A DNA stretch of 64,000 nucleotides from Streptomyces malachitofuscus. GTDB lineage: Bacteria; Actinomycetota; Actinomycetes; Streptomycetales; Streptomycetaceae. Position 1 is the stretch's first letter; each line of letters starts with the position of its first letter. Under the pieces are notes generated by a model. The model searched no databases. It was given only the letters and a program-made list of their open reading frames with translations, and was not told where the DNA came from. Positions 54,689-61,781 of the stretch are shown one piece after another. The stretch spans positions 372,001 through 436,000 of the forward strand of contig NZ_BMUF01000001.1 of the NCBI RefSeq assembly GCF_014650055.1. Direction: 5' to 3'. The position numbers were made by a program, and so were the translations under genes.

Positions 54689-55447
54689 ATGGCTACGGGC
54701 AACCCGGTGGGGAAGCGGCAGCCGCCACATGAGAAGCGTCTGGGGCCGGTCCTCCGCCGGCGGGACCAGGTGGAGGCGAGCACGACCGACCAGCGGCTGC
54801 TGGACGAGCGTGCCCCCTCGGACTGGGTCCACACCGATCCCTGGCGGGTGCTGCGCATCCAGTCGGAGTTCATCGAGGGCTTCGGCACGCTGGCCGAACT
54901 CCCGCCCGCGATCAGCGTCTTCGGCTCGGCCCGCACGCCGGTGGACTCGCCCGAGTACGAGGCGGGCGTGCGGCTCGGCCGCGGCCTGGTCGAGGCCGGC
55001 TTCGCGGTGATCACCGGGGGCGGTCCGGGGGCTATGGAGGCGGCCAACAAGGGCGCGCTCGAGGCCAAGGGCCTCTCGGTCGGCCTGGGGATCGAGCTGC
55101 CCTTCGAGCAGGGGCTGAACCGCTACGTCGACATCGGGTTGAACTTCCGGTACTTCTTCGTCCGCAAGATGATGTTCGTGAAGTACGCCCAGGGCTTCGT
55201 GGTCCTGCCCGGCGGCCTGGGCACCCTGGACGAGCTCTTCGAGGCCCTGACCCTCGTCCAGACCCAGAAGGTCACCCAGTTCCCCATCGTCCTGTTCGGC
55301 ACGGACTACTGGGGCGGCCTGGTCGACTGGCTCCGCCACACGGTCATCGCCCAGGGCAAGGCGTCGGAGAAGGACCTGCTCCTGTTCCACGTCACGGACG
55401 ACGTGGACGAGGCGGTCGCCCTGGTCTCGAAGGAAGCGGGCCGGTAG
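54689..55447 (+). CDS. LOG-family (TIGR00730) Rossmann-fold protein
   Basis: 252 residues, ATG at 54689 behind CGGAGG. Family motifs: GGGPGAMEAANKGA near residue 112 and LPGGLGTLDELFEALTLVQT near 172 (PGGxGTxxE). Relatives are nucleoside 5'-monophosphate phosphoribohydrolases (cytokinin-activating in plants), but the role in Streptomyces is unknown. It holds the position next to dapE seen in Mycobacterium (Rv1205). An N-terminal ~60-residue extension (HEKRLGPVLRRRDQVEAS) is charged. Confidence 0.88.
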   Translation: MATGNPVGKRQPPHEKRLGPVLRRRDQVEASTTDQRLLDERAPSDWVHTDPWRVLRIQSEFIEGFGTLAELPPAISVFGSARTPVDSPEYEAGVRLGRGLVEAGFAVITGGGPGAMEAANKGALEAKGLSVGLGIELPFEQGLNRYVDIGLNFRYFFVRKMMFVKYAQGFVVLPGGLGTLDELFEALTLVQTQKVTQFPIVLFGTDYWGGLVDWLRHTVIAQGKASEKDLLLFHVTDDVDEAVALVSKEAGR

Positions 55448-55580
55448 GGGCCCGCTGAGAGGTGTCCTCTCGCCCCACGGAGTCGGGCGGCGGGTGGGCA
55501 CAGGCCGGGGGCCCGGGGTCGGAGCCGCCGGAGGCCGGGACGGGTAGGGAGTGGCGTTCGGGGGTTTTCGCCCCCACCCC

Positions 55581-56441
55581 CTACGCCAACCCCCTCCGCG
55601 CCACAGCCGGTGCCCGCTTCCCGGCGATCGCCGACACCATGTCCAGCACCTGCCGCGTCTCGGCGACCTCGTGCACCCGGTACACCTGCGCCCCCAGCCA
55701 CGCGGACACCGCGGTCGTCGCGAGCGTCCCCACCACCCGCTCCTTCACCGGCCGGTCCAACGTCTCACCGACGAAGTCCTTGTTGGACAGCGACACCAGG
55801 ACCGGCCAGCCGGTGGCCACCATCTCGTCCAGCCGCCGGGTCGCCTCCAGGCTGTGCCGCGTGTTCTTCCCGAAGTCGTGCCCCGGGTCGATCATCACCG
55901 ACTCCCGCGGCACCCCCAGCGCGACCGCCCGCTCCGCCAGCCCCACGGTCACGTCGAGGATGTCGGCCATGACGTCGTCGTACGTGACCCGGTGCGGCCG
56001 CGTCCGCGGCTCCGCGCCGCCCGCGTGGGTGCACACCAGCCCCGCGCCGTACCGCGCGGCGACCTCAGCCAGCCGCGGATCGACCCCGCCCCACGCGTCG
56101 TTCAGCACGTCCGCGCCCGCCTCGCACACGGCCTCGCCGACCTCGTGCCGCCAGGTGTCCACGCTGATCACGACGTCGGGGAAGCGCCGCCGCACCTCGG
56201 TGACGAAGCCGACCGTCCGCCGCACCTCCTCCTCGGCCGTGACCTCCTCGCCCGGACCGGCCTTCACCCCGCCGATGTCGATGATCGCGGCGCCCTCGGC
56301 CACCGCCTGCTCCACGCGCGTGAGCGCGGGCTCGTCGCGGAACGTGGCGCCCTGGTCGTAGAAGGAGTCCGGGGTCCGGTTCACGATCGCCATGATCACC
56401 CGCTCGTGCGGTGCGAATTCCCGCCTGCCCAGCCTGAGCAT
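55581..56441 (-). CDS. folP2: Dihydropteroate synthase-like protein (FolP2 type)
   Basis: 286 residues. It shows the DHPS TIM-barrel motifs IMAIVNRTPDSFYDQGATF, AAIIDIGGVKAGPG, VISVDTWR, and MIDPGHDFGKN. The PDSFYDQG form and the neighbourhood (dapE, LOG protein, DivIVA protein, tag) match mycobacterial FolP2, which is reported not to make dihydropteroate efficiently; the biosynthetic FolP lies in a folate operon elsewhere. Its own activity is uncertain. It is divergent from the DivIVA-domain gene. Confidence 0.85.
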   Translation of the reverse strand: MLRLGRREFAPHERVIMAIVNRTPDSFYDQGATFRDEPALTRVEQAVAEGAAIIDIGGVKAGPGEEVTAEEEVRRTVGFVTEVRRRFPDVVISVDTWRHEVGEAVCEAGADVLNDAWGGVDPRLAEVAARYGAGLVCTHAGGAEPRTRPHRVTYDDVMADILDVTVGLAERAVALGVPRESVMIDPGHDFGKNTRHSLEATRRLDEMVATGWPVLVSLSNKDFVGETLDRPVKERVVGTLATTAVSAWLGAQVYRVHEVAETRQVLDMVSAIAGKRAPAVARRGLA

Positions 56442-56574
56442 CCCCTGTGACCTCTTCTCGTGCGTCCGACCTGACCGCCTCCGTCCGCCCGGCGGCCACG
56501 ACTGTCAGACTCGCATGGCACGATCGGAGCCACACATCCGACTCCGACTCAATCCGACCGTGGGGGCCCCGGCG

Positions 56575-56937
56575 ATGGTTATGTTCCTGTTCCTGGTCGT
56601 CGCGCTCGCCGTCGTGGTCGCCGCGGTGACCCTCGCCGTGGTGGGCGGCGGCGACAACGGCCCGCTGCCCGACGCGGCCCCCGAGCGCCTGGTGGACTAC
56701 CTCCCCCCGGACCGACCGCTCAACCGCGCCGACGTGGACGGCCTGCGCTTCCCGCTCGCCGCCCGCGGCTACCGCATGGCGGACGTGGACGACGCCCTCG
56801 GCCGGCTAGGCGCGGAACTCGCCGAGCGCGACGCCCGCATCGCCGACCTGGAGTCCGCGCTGGCCGGCGCCCGGGCCGCCGCGGCCCACCTCTCCATGGA
56901 CAAGGCGGCCCCGCACCGGGAGGACGAGCAGCCGTGA
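56575..56937 (+). CDS. DivIVA-domain membrane protein
   Basis: 120 residues, ATG at 56575 (MVMFLFLVVALAVVVAAV); ATG at 56581 is also possible. An N-terminal membrane helix is followed by a DivIVA-type motif (DVDGLRFPLAARGYRMADVDDALGRL) and a short coiled coil rich in Ala/Glu/Arg. The same gene sits beside tag in mycobacteria (Rv1209). It may mark polar or septal membrane. It overlaps the tag gene by 4 bp. Confidence 0.82.
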   Translation: MVMFLFLVVALAVVVAAVTLAVVGGGDNGPLPDAAPERLVDYLPPDRPLNRADVDGLRFPLAARGYRMADVDDALGRLGAELAERDARIADLESALAGARAAAAHLSMDKAAPHREDEQP

Positions 56938-57611
56938 GCGACGCAGCAGCCACGAGCGGTGCCGCAGCCGTGAGCGGTGCCGCCCCGGCCGGGCCGGACG
57001 GCCTCCCGCGCTGCCCCTGGGCACTGTCCACCCCGGACTACGTGACCTACCACGACGAGGAGTGGGGCCGCCCGGTCCACGGCGACGACGCCCTCTTCGA
57101 ACGCCTCAGCCTGGAGGCGTTCCAGTCCGGCCTGTCCTGGATCACCATCCTGCGCCGCCGCCCCGGCTTCCGCGCCGCCTTCGCCGACTTCAAGATCGCC
57201 ACGGTCGCGGAGTTCACCGACACCGACCGCGAGCGCCTGCTCGCCGACACCGGCATCATCCGCAACCGCGCCAAGATCGACGCGACCCTCGCCAACGCAC
57301 GCGTGCTGGCCGAGTGGGCGCCCGGCGACCTGGACGCCCTGATCTGGTCCCACGCCCCCGACCCGGCGGACCGCCCGGCGCCGAAGACCCTCGCCGACGT
57401 CCCCGCGGTCACGCCCGGGTCGACGGCGCTGTCCAAGGCCCTGAAGAAGCGCGGCCTGCGCTTCGTCGGCCCCACCACGGCGTACGCCCTGATGCAGGCC
57501 TGCGGGCTGGTGAACGACCACTTGGAATCATGCGTGGCGAGAAGCGCCCCGAAGGGGCGCGGGGCCCTGTCGATCAGCGGCTCCGCCGCGGGGCGCGATC
57601 AACCACACTGA
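56934..57611 (+). CDS. tag: DNA-3-methyladenine glycosylase I with repeat-derived C-terminus
   Basis: 225 residues, GTG start coupled to the preceding gene. Tag excises 3-methyladenine from DNA. Motifs: CPWALSTPDYVTYHDEEWGRPV (zinc and base-binding residues), FERLSLEAFQSGLSWITIL, NRAKIDATLANARV, and FVGPTTAYALMQACGLVNDH ending in the His that binds zinc. A normal Tag ends a few residues after LVNDHLE. Here the frame runs on through a dispersed palindromic repeat (57544-57589), adding about 28 residues of Ser/Gly/Arg-rich tail. Confidence 0.92.
   Translation: MSDAAATSGAAAVSGAAPAGPDGLPRCPWALSTPDYVTYHDEEWGRPVHGDDALFERLSLEAFQSGLSWITILRRRPGFRAAFADFKIATVAEFTDTDRERLLADTGIIRNRAKIDATLANARVLAEWAPGDLDALIWSHAPDPADRPAPKTLADVPAVTPGSTALSKALKKRGLRFVGPTTAYALMQACGLVNDHLESCVARSAPKGRGALSISGSAAGRDQPH
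57544..57589. repeat. Dispersed Streptomyces palindromic repeat inserted at the tag 3' end
   Basis: GCGCCCC (57544-57550) and GGGGCGC (57554-57560) form a 7-bp hairpin with a GAA loop, followed by GCGGC (57577-57581)/GCCGC (57585-57589). The combination gcgccccgaaggggcgc plus a second GC hairpin is, from memory, a very common intergenic repeat of Streptomyces. It is normally non-coding; here it lies inside the tag frame. Confidence 0.7.
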
Positions 57612-57657
57612 ACCCGCACCCCGACGGCGGCGCTGCTGCCCCGAGCCCACCGGAAGC

Positions 57658-58461
57658 TCACCGGCCCAGGTACTTCGGCTTCTCCTTGTTCACGAACGCC
57701 TGCACCGCGATCGCGTGGTCCTCCGACGAGCCGGCCCGGGTCTGCAGCTCGTCCTCCTTCTCCAGCGCTTCCTGAAGCGAGTGGCTCAGCCCGTACGCCA
57801 CGGACTCCTTCAGCGCCGCGTACGCCACCGTCGGCCCCTCGGCCAGCGCGCGGGCCACCTTCCCGGCCTCGGCGCGCAGCTCCGCCGCCGGGACCAGCCG
57901 GTTGGCGATGCCCAGTTCGAACGCCTCCTGGGCGGAGATGCTGCGCGGGAAGAGCAGCAGGTCGGTGGCGCGGCCGGGGCCGATCACCCGGGGCAGCGTC
58001 CACGAGATCCCGGAGTCCGCCGTCAGCGCGACACCGGCGAACGAGGTGTTGAACGCCGCCGTGTCCGCGACGATCCGGTAGTCCGCGGCCAGCGCGAAGC
58101 CGAAGCCGGCGCCCGCCGCGACCCCGTTCACCGCGGCGACCACCGGCTTCGCGGCCCCGGCGATCGCCTTGACGATCGGGTTGTAGTGCTCGCGCACCGT
58201 GCTCATCGTCTGCCCCGAACCGGTCTCCCGGTCGGCGGCCAGCAGCCCGATGTGCTCCTTGAGGTCCTGCCCGACGCAGAACGCCCTGTCACCCGCGGCC
58301 GTCAGCAGTACGGCCCGTACGGCGTCGTCGTCCGCGGCGGACCTGACCGCGTCCCGGAGGGCGACCTTCGCCGCCACGTTCAGCGCGTTCATCGCCTCCG
58401 GGCGGTTCAGCGTGATCGTCGCGAGTCCGTCGCTCACCTCGTAGAGCACGGTGTCGGCCAT
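57658..58461 (-). CDS. Enoyl-CoA hydratase/isomerase family protein
   Basis: 267 residues, ATG at 58461. It has a crotonase fold: ITLNRPEAMNALN at the N-terminus, the first oxyanion-hole stretch GDRAFCVGQDLKEH, and AAVNGVAAGAGFGFALAADYRI with the second oxyanion Gly. A Glu/Asp catalytic region lies near ALTADSGISWTLPRVIG. The combination with an Asp at 2 residues after SG resembles PaaG-type isomerases, so it could act in phenylacetate or fatty-acid degradation; the exact substrate is not clear. It is convergent with tag, separated by 46 bp. Confidence 0.9.
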   Translation of the reverse strand: MADTVLYEVSDGLATITLNRPEAMNALNVAAKVALRDAVRSAADDDAVRAVLLTAAGDRAFCVGQDLKEHIGLLAADRETGSGQTMSTVREHYNPIVKAIAGAAKPVVAAVNGVAAGAGFGFALAADYRIVADTAAFNTSFAGVALTADSGISWTLPRVIGPGRATDLLLFPRSISAQEAFELGIANRLVPAAELRAEAGKVARALAEGPTVAYAALKESVAYGLSHSLQEALEKEDELQTRAGSSEDHAIAVQAFVNKEKPKYLGR

Positions 58462-58841
58462 GGCGTATCCCTCCGTGTCGCGGCTCGGGACCTACCGGCG
58501 GGTACGTCCCTGTCTGCAGGACAGCATGACGGAGATCACCGGCCCGGGAGCGCGGCCCGCGTGTGACCTGCGTCAAACAATTCTCGGCGGATTCCGGTCC
58601 ACGGACGTGTGTGCGGTGGCGCAGTATCGCAGTCACATCGCCGAATTGAGTGGTTTTGCTCGCGCGCGTTGCCCAAGCGATGCCTACTGATGTTGGTCAT
58701 CGGGTCCTGCGATGCGGGATAATGGCCTGGAAGCAATGTGTTCGATGCCGGTGGCGTGTGTCCTGCTTCAGGGACCGCAGGTGCCCTTCAGTGGGCCGTC
58801 GGCTCAGACGGTTTAGCTGGGTTTCAGGAAGGGGAACGAGC

Positions 58842-59009
58842 ATGGCGGCCATGAAGCCGCGGACGGGTGATGGCCCGCTCGAGGTGACCAAGGAGGGGCG
58901 GGGCATCGTCATGCGCGTTCCGCTCGAAGGCGGCGGTCGGCTCGTCGTCGAGCTGACCCCGGACGAGGCCGACGCCCTCGGCGACGCCCTCAAGAAGGTC
59001 GTCGGCTGA
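58842..59009 (+). CDS. DUF3117-family small protein
   Basis: 55 residues, ATG at 58842 with AGGAAGGGG upstream; the longer open frame from 58650 is rejected. The whole protein is the DUF3117 domain (MKPRTGDGPLEVTKEGRGI; MRVPLEGGGRLVVEL; PDEADALGDALKKVV). It is conserved across actinobacteria (Rv1211 in Mycobacterium) next to tag and gpgS-type genes; function unknown. A strong terminator follows. Confidence 0.9.
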   Translation: MAAMKPRTGDGPLEVTKEGRGIVMRVPLEGGGRLVVELTPDEADALGDALKKVVG

Positions 59010-59032
59010 CGCGCAAGCGACCATACCCTTTC

Positions 59033-59068
59033 AGCCGCCCCGGCGCCGCACGCGGTGCCGGGGCGGCT
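59033..59068 (+). terminator. Terminator after the DUF3117 gene
   Basis: 59033-59048 pairs with 59053-59068 over 16 bp (one G-T), with a CACG loop and GTTTG following. It starts 24 bp after the stop and faces the minus-strand O-methyltransferase gene. Confidence 0.88.
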
Positions 59069-59139
59069 GTTTGCGCGGGGGGCGGGGCATCGCCGGTACC
59101 GGCCGGCCGGCGCGTACGGTCACCTCTTCGGTGGTCCGG

Positions 59140-59772
59140 TCACCGCTTCACGGCGCACAGCAGCCCGTCCCCGACGGGCAGCAGCGACGACACCAGCTCC
59201 TGGCTCTCGCGCACGGTCCGCACCAGCTCCCGCAGCCGCAGCACCTCCGAGGGCTGCGGACCGGAGTCCACGGTGCGGCCGTTCGCGAAGACGCCTTCGA
59301 AGGCGACCAGGCCTCCCGGGCGCAGCAGGCGCAACGATTCAGCGAGATAGTCCTGGTACTCCTGCCGGTCGCCGTCGCAGAAGACGAGGTCGTAACCGGC
59401 GTCCGCGAGGCGCGGCAGGACGTCCAGCGCACGGCCCGGGATGAAACGGGCCCGGTTGCCGGCGAAACCGGCGTCGCGGAACGCCTGCCGGGCGGACTGC
59501 TGGTGCTCCGGCTCCTGGTCGACCGTGGTCAGCACCCCGTCCGGCCGCATCCCGTGCAGCAGATGGATCCCGGAGACCCCGCAGCCGGTGCCGATCTCCG
59601 CGACCGCCTTGGCGTCCACGCTGGCGGCGAGCAACCGCAGGGCCGCGCCCGTGCCGGGCGACACCGAGCGCAGGCCCGCGGCACGCGCCCGGTCCCGGGC
59701 CCAGTGCAGCGCCTCGTCCTCGGCGACATAGGCGTCGGCGAACGCCCAGCTCGTCTGCCGGTTGGCGGTAAT
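59140..59772 (-). CDS. SAM-dependent O-methyltransferase, probable AUU start
   Basis: 210 residues if translation starts at ATT (59772). The family-3 O-methyltransferase fold is clear: the N-terminal ITANRQTSWAFADAYVAED helix, LRSVSPGTGAALRLLA, the SAM loop AEIGTGCGVSGIHLLHGM, TTVDQEPEHQQ, YDLVFCDGDRQEYQDYL and LLRPGGLVAFEGVF. The first canonical start, GTG at 59664, would remove ~36 conserved residues. Upstream of 59772 the frame reaches a TAA with no ATG, GTG, TTG or CTG, while AGGAG (59783-59779) lies 6 bases before the ATT. It is the counterpart of Rv1220c, divergent from the sigma-factor gene. Confidence 0.85.
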   Translation of the reverse strand: MTANRQTSWAFADAYVAEDEALHWARDRARAAGLRSVSPGTGAALRLLAASVDAKAVAEIGTGCGVSGIHLLHGMRPDGVLTTVDQEPEHQQSARQAFRDAGFAGNRARFIPGRALDVLPRLADAGYDLVFCDGDRQEYQDYLAESLRLLRPGGLVAFEGVFANGRTVDSGPQPSEVLRLRELVRTVRESQELVSSLLPVGDGLLCAVKR

Positions 59773-59895
59773 GACCCTCTCCTGTCCCCGTGGTTGCCTG
59801 GGCGTGACTGTATCCGTTGGCGTCGGGAACCTGCTGATGGGACCGGTCGTTTAAAGGGATGAGCAAGTGGTGCGTGCCGTGACGGGGGGTGGGGA

Positions 59896-60774
59896 GTGGA
59901 CGAGGACGCCGAGCAAGTGCAGACGCAGTCGTACGAGCCATGGCAGCCCAGATCAAATTCTCGTAAAACCGCTTATCCGGAGCTAACGGGCGAGGTGGCT
60001 ATGGTAGGGGCTCCACTGGACACCACCAGAGCCGACAGGGGAGGTGCGGCTGCACCTGTGGATCGCGGAGGAGTGCTGCGGCGCATCCTCGGATCGGCAG
60101 GCAGGCCGAAATCCGTGAACGACACCGCTGCTGACCACCACCGCGCCGGCGACCCGGCCCAGACCGCGACCTTCTCCAGCGACGCGGACGGGCAGGCGTG
60201 GACTCCGCCCACCTGGGAGGAGATCGTCAGCATGCACAGCGGCCGGGTCTACCGGCTCGCCTACCGTCTCACCGGCAACCAGCACGACGCGGAGGACCTC
60301 ACCCAGGAGGTCTTCGTCCGCGTCTTCCGCTCCCTGTCGACGTACACCCCCGGCACCTTCGAGGGGTGGCTGCACCGGATCACCACGAATCTCTTCCTGG
60401 ACATGGTCCGCCGCAAGCAGCGGATCCGCTTCGACGCGCTGGGCGACGACGCGGCCGAGCGGCTGGCCAGCAAGGAGCCCACGCCGCAGCAGGTCTTCAA
60501 CGACGCCCACTTCGACGCGGACGTCCAGCAGGCGCTGGACACCCTCGCGCCGGAGTTCCGCGCCGCCGTCGTCCTGTGCGACATCGAGGGCCTGTCGTAC
60601 GAGGAGATCGCGGCCACCCTGGGGGTCAAGCTCGGCACCGTCCGGTCCCGGATCCACCGCGGCCGTTCCCAGCTGCGCAAGGCCCTCGCGCACCGCTCGC
60701 CCCAGGCGCGCGCGGACCGCCGCTCCTTCATGCCGCGTGTCCCCGCACTGGGAGGAGGGGGCGCGAGCGCGTGA
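59896..60774 (+). CDS. ECF RNA polymerase sigma factor (SigE-like, mycobacterial sense)
   Basis: 292 residues from GTG at 59896. Sigma region 2 ([55 protein letters not shown]) and region 4 ([38 protein letters not shown]) are intact. The first ~105 residues are a poorly conserved extension; ATG at 60001 would give 257 residues, the length of mycobacterial SigE, so alternative starts are possible. The following anti-sigma and HtrA genes fit the SigE-RseA-HtrA envelope-stress module. It is not S. coelicolor SigE (SCO3356), which sits in a different operon. Confidence 0.9.
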   Translation: MDEDAEQVQTQSYEPWQPRSNSRKTAYPELTGEVAMVGAPLDTTRADRGGAAAPVDRGGVLRRILGSAGRPKSVNDTAADHHRAGDPAQTATFSSDADGQAWTPPTWEEIVSMHSGRVYRLAYRLTGNQHDAEDLTQEVFVRVFRSLSTYTPGTFEGWLHRITTNLFLDMVRRKQRIRFDALGDDAAERLASKEPTPQQVFNDAHFDADVQQALDTLAPEFRAAVVLCDIEGLSYEEIAATLGVKLGTVRSRIHRGRSQLRKALAHRSPQARADRRSFMPRVPALGGGGASA

Positions 60775-61679
60775 GCGGTTCACAGCCGAAGTCTTCCGAG
60801 GGACACCTCGCAGAGCAGCACCTGGGAGACCGACTCTCCGCCCTGGTGGACGGAGAGCTCGGCCATGACGCGCGTGAGCGCGTACTGGCGCACGTCGCCA
60901 CCTGCGCGAAGTGCAAGGCGGAGGTGGACGCGCAGCGCCGCCTGAAGAACGTCTTCGCGGAGGCGGCCCCGCCGCCGCCCTCCGAGAGCTTCCTGGCCCG
61001 CCTGCAGGGGCTGCCGGCCGGGGGCGACCTCGGCGACGGCGGCCCACCGCTGGGCGGCGGAGGGCTGCCGGGCGGCGCGTCCGGACGGTTCGGCTCCTCC
61101 GGGGTCTTCGGGAACCGGCGCGAGCGCTTCGAGTTCGCCTACACCCCCGTGCGGCGGCACGACCCGGCCCCGGCGGCCGGAGCGGCCGGCCGCGGGTTCG
61201 CCGTCCACGACGTCAGCCGTCACGAGACCGACCGGCCGGCCTCGCGCGGGCTGCGGTTCGCGTTCGTCGCCGCCGGAGCGGTGTCGCTGGCCGCGATCGC
61301 CCTGGGCGGGGTCACCGCGACAGGGCCCACCGACACGGAGGCGCGCGGCTCGGGGAAGGGCAGCAACGTGACGCCGATGCGCACGCAGGGCGCCGGCGCC
61401 GCGACGGCGCCCGAATCGCGGCGCCGTGGGGTCGGACCGCTGCTGGGCCAGATGACGGGGCAGAGCGCGCGGAAGGACACGCCTGTCGCCCCGGCCGGAG
61501 TGACCGCCCCGCTGCTGCCCGGCGTTCCGCCGCCCTCCCAGGGCGGTGCCACGGCGGTGTCCCCGCTGATACGCCCGCTGGAATCCGCCCCGCCGCTCAC
61601 CCTGACGGCCTGGGCCACCACCGCCGGGCTCAGGGCCTCCGGCCTCGTCACCCCCACGCCCACCAGCACGTCCCGCTGA
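60771..61679 (+). CDS. rseA: Zinc-binding anti-sigma factor, RseA-like, membrane-anchored
   Basis: 302 residues, GTG at 60771 overlapping the sigma stop. Residues ~15-55 form the ZAS domain: [35 protein letters not shown], with the HxxxCxxC signature. A Gly-rich linker follows, then a membrane helix ([20 protein letters not shown]) near residue 165, and a Pro/Thr-rich outer tail. It would bind and hold the ECF sigma factor at the membrane until reduced or proteolysed. Gene symbol follows the mycobacterial name, by synteny. Confidence 0.88.
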   Translation: MSGSQPKSSEGHLAEQHLGDRLSALVDGELGHDARERVLAHVATCAKCKAEVDAQRRLKNVFAEAAPPPPSESFLARLQGLPAGGDLGDGGPPLGGGGLPGGASGRFGSSGVFGNRRERFEFAYTPVRRHDPAPAAGAAGRGFAVHDVSRHETDRPASRGLRFAFVAAGAVSLAAIALGGVTATGPTDTEARGSGKGSNVTPMRTQGAGAATAPESRRRGVGPLLGQMTGQSARKDTPVAPAGVTAPLLPGVPPPSQGGATAVSPLIRPLESAPPLTLTAWATTAGLRASGLVTPTPTSTSR

Positions 61680-61781
61680 CCTGTCCACTGCGCAAGGGCG
61701 CGCGAACCTGATTGAATTCCAGGCGGCGCGCCCCTGCCCACGCGGACGGGCGCCGAGCCAGTGTCCAGCTGTGGGGAGAGC

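Noticed and set aside
59140..59664. O-methyltransferase starting at GTG 59664
   Set aside because: It would drop ~36 residues that continue in frame upstream and match the family N-terminus.
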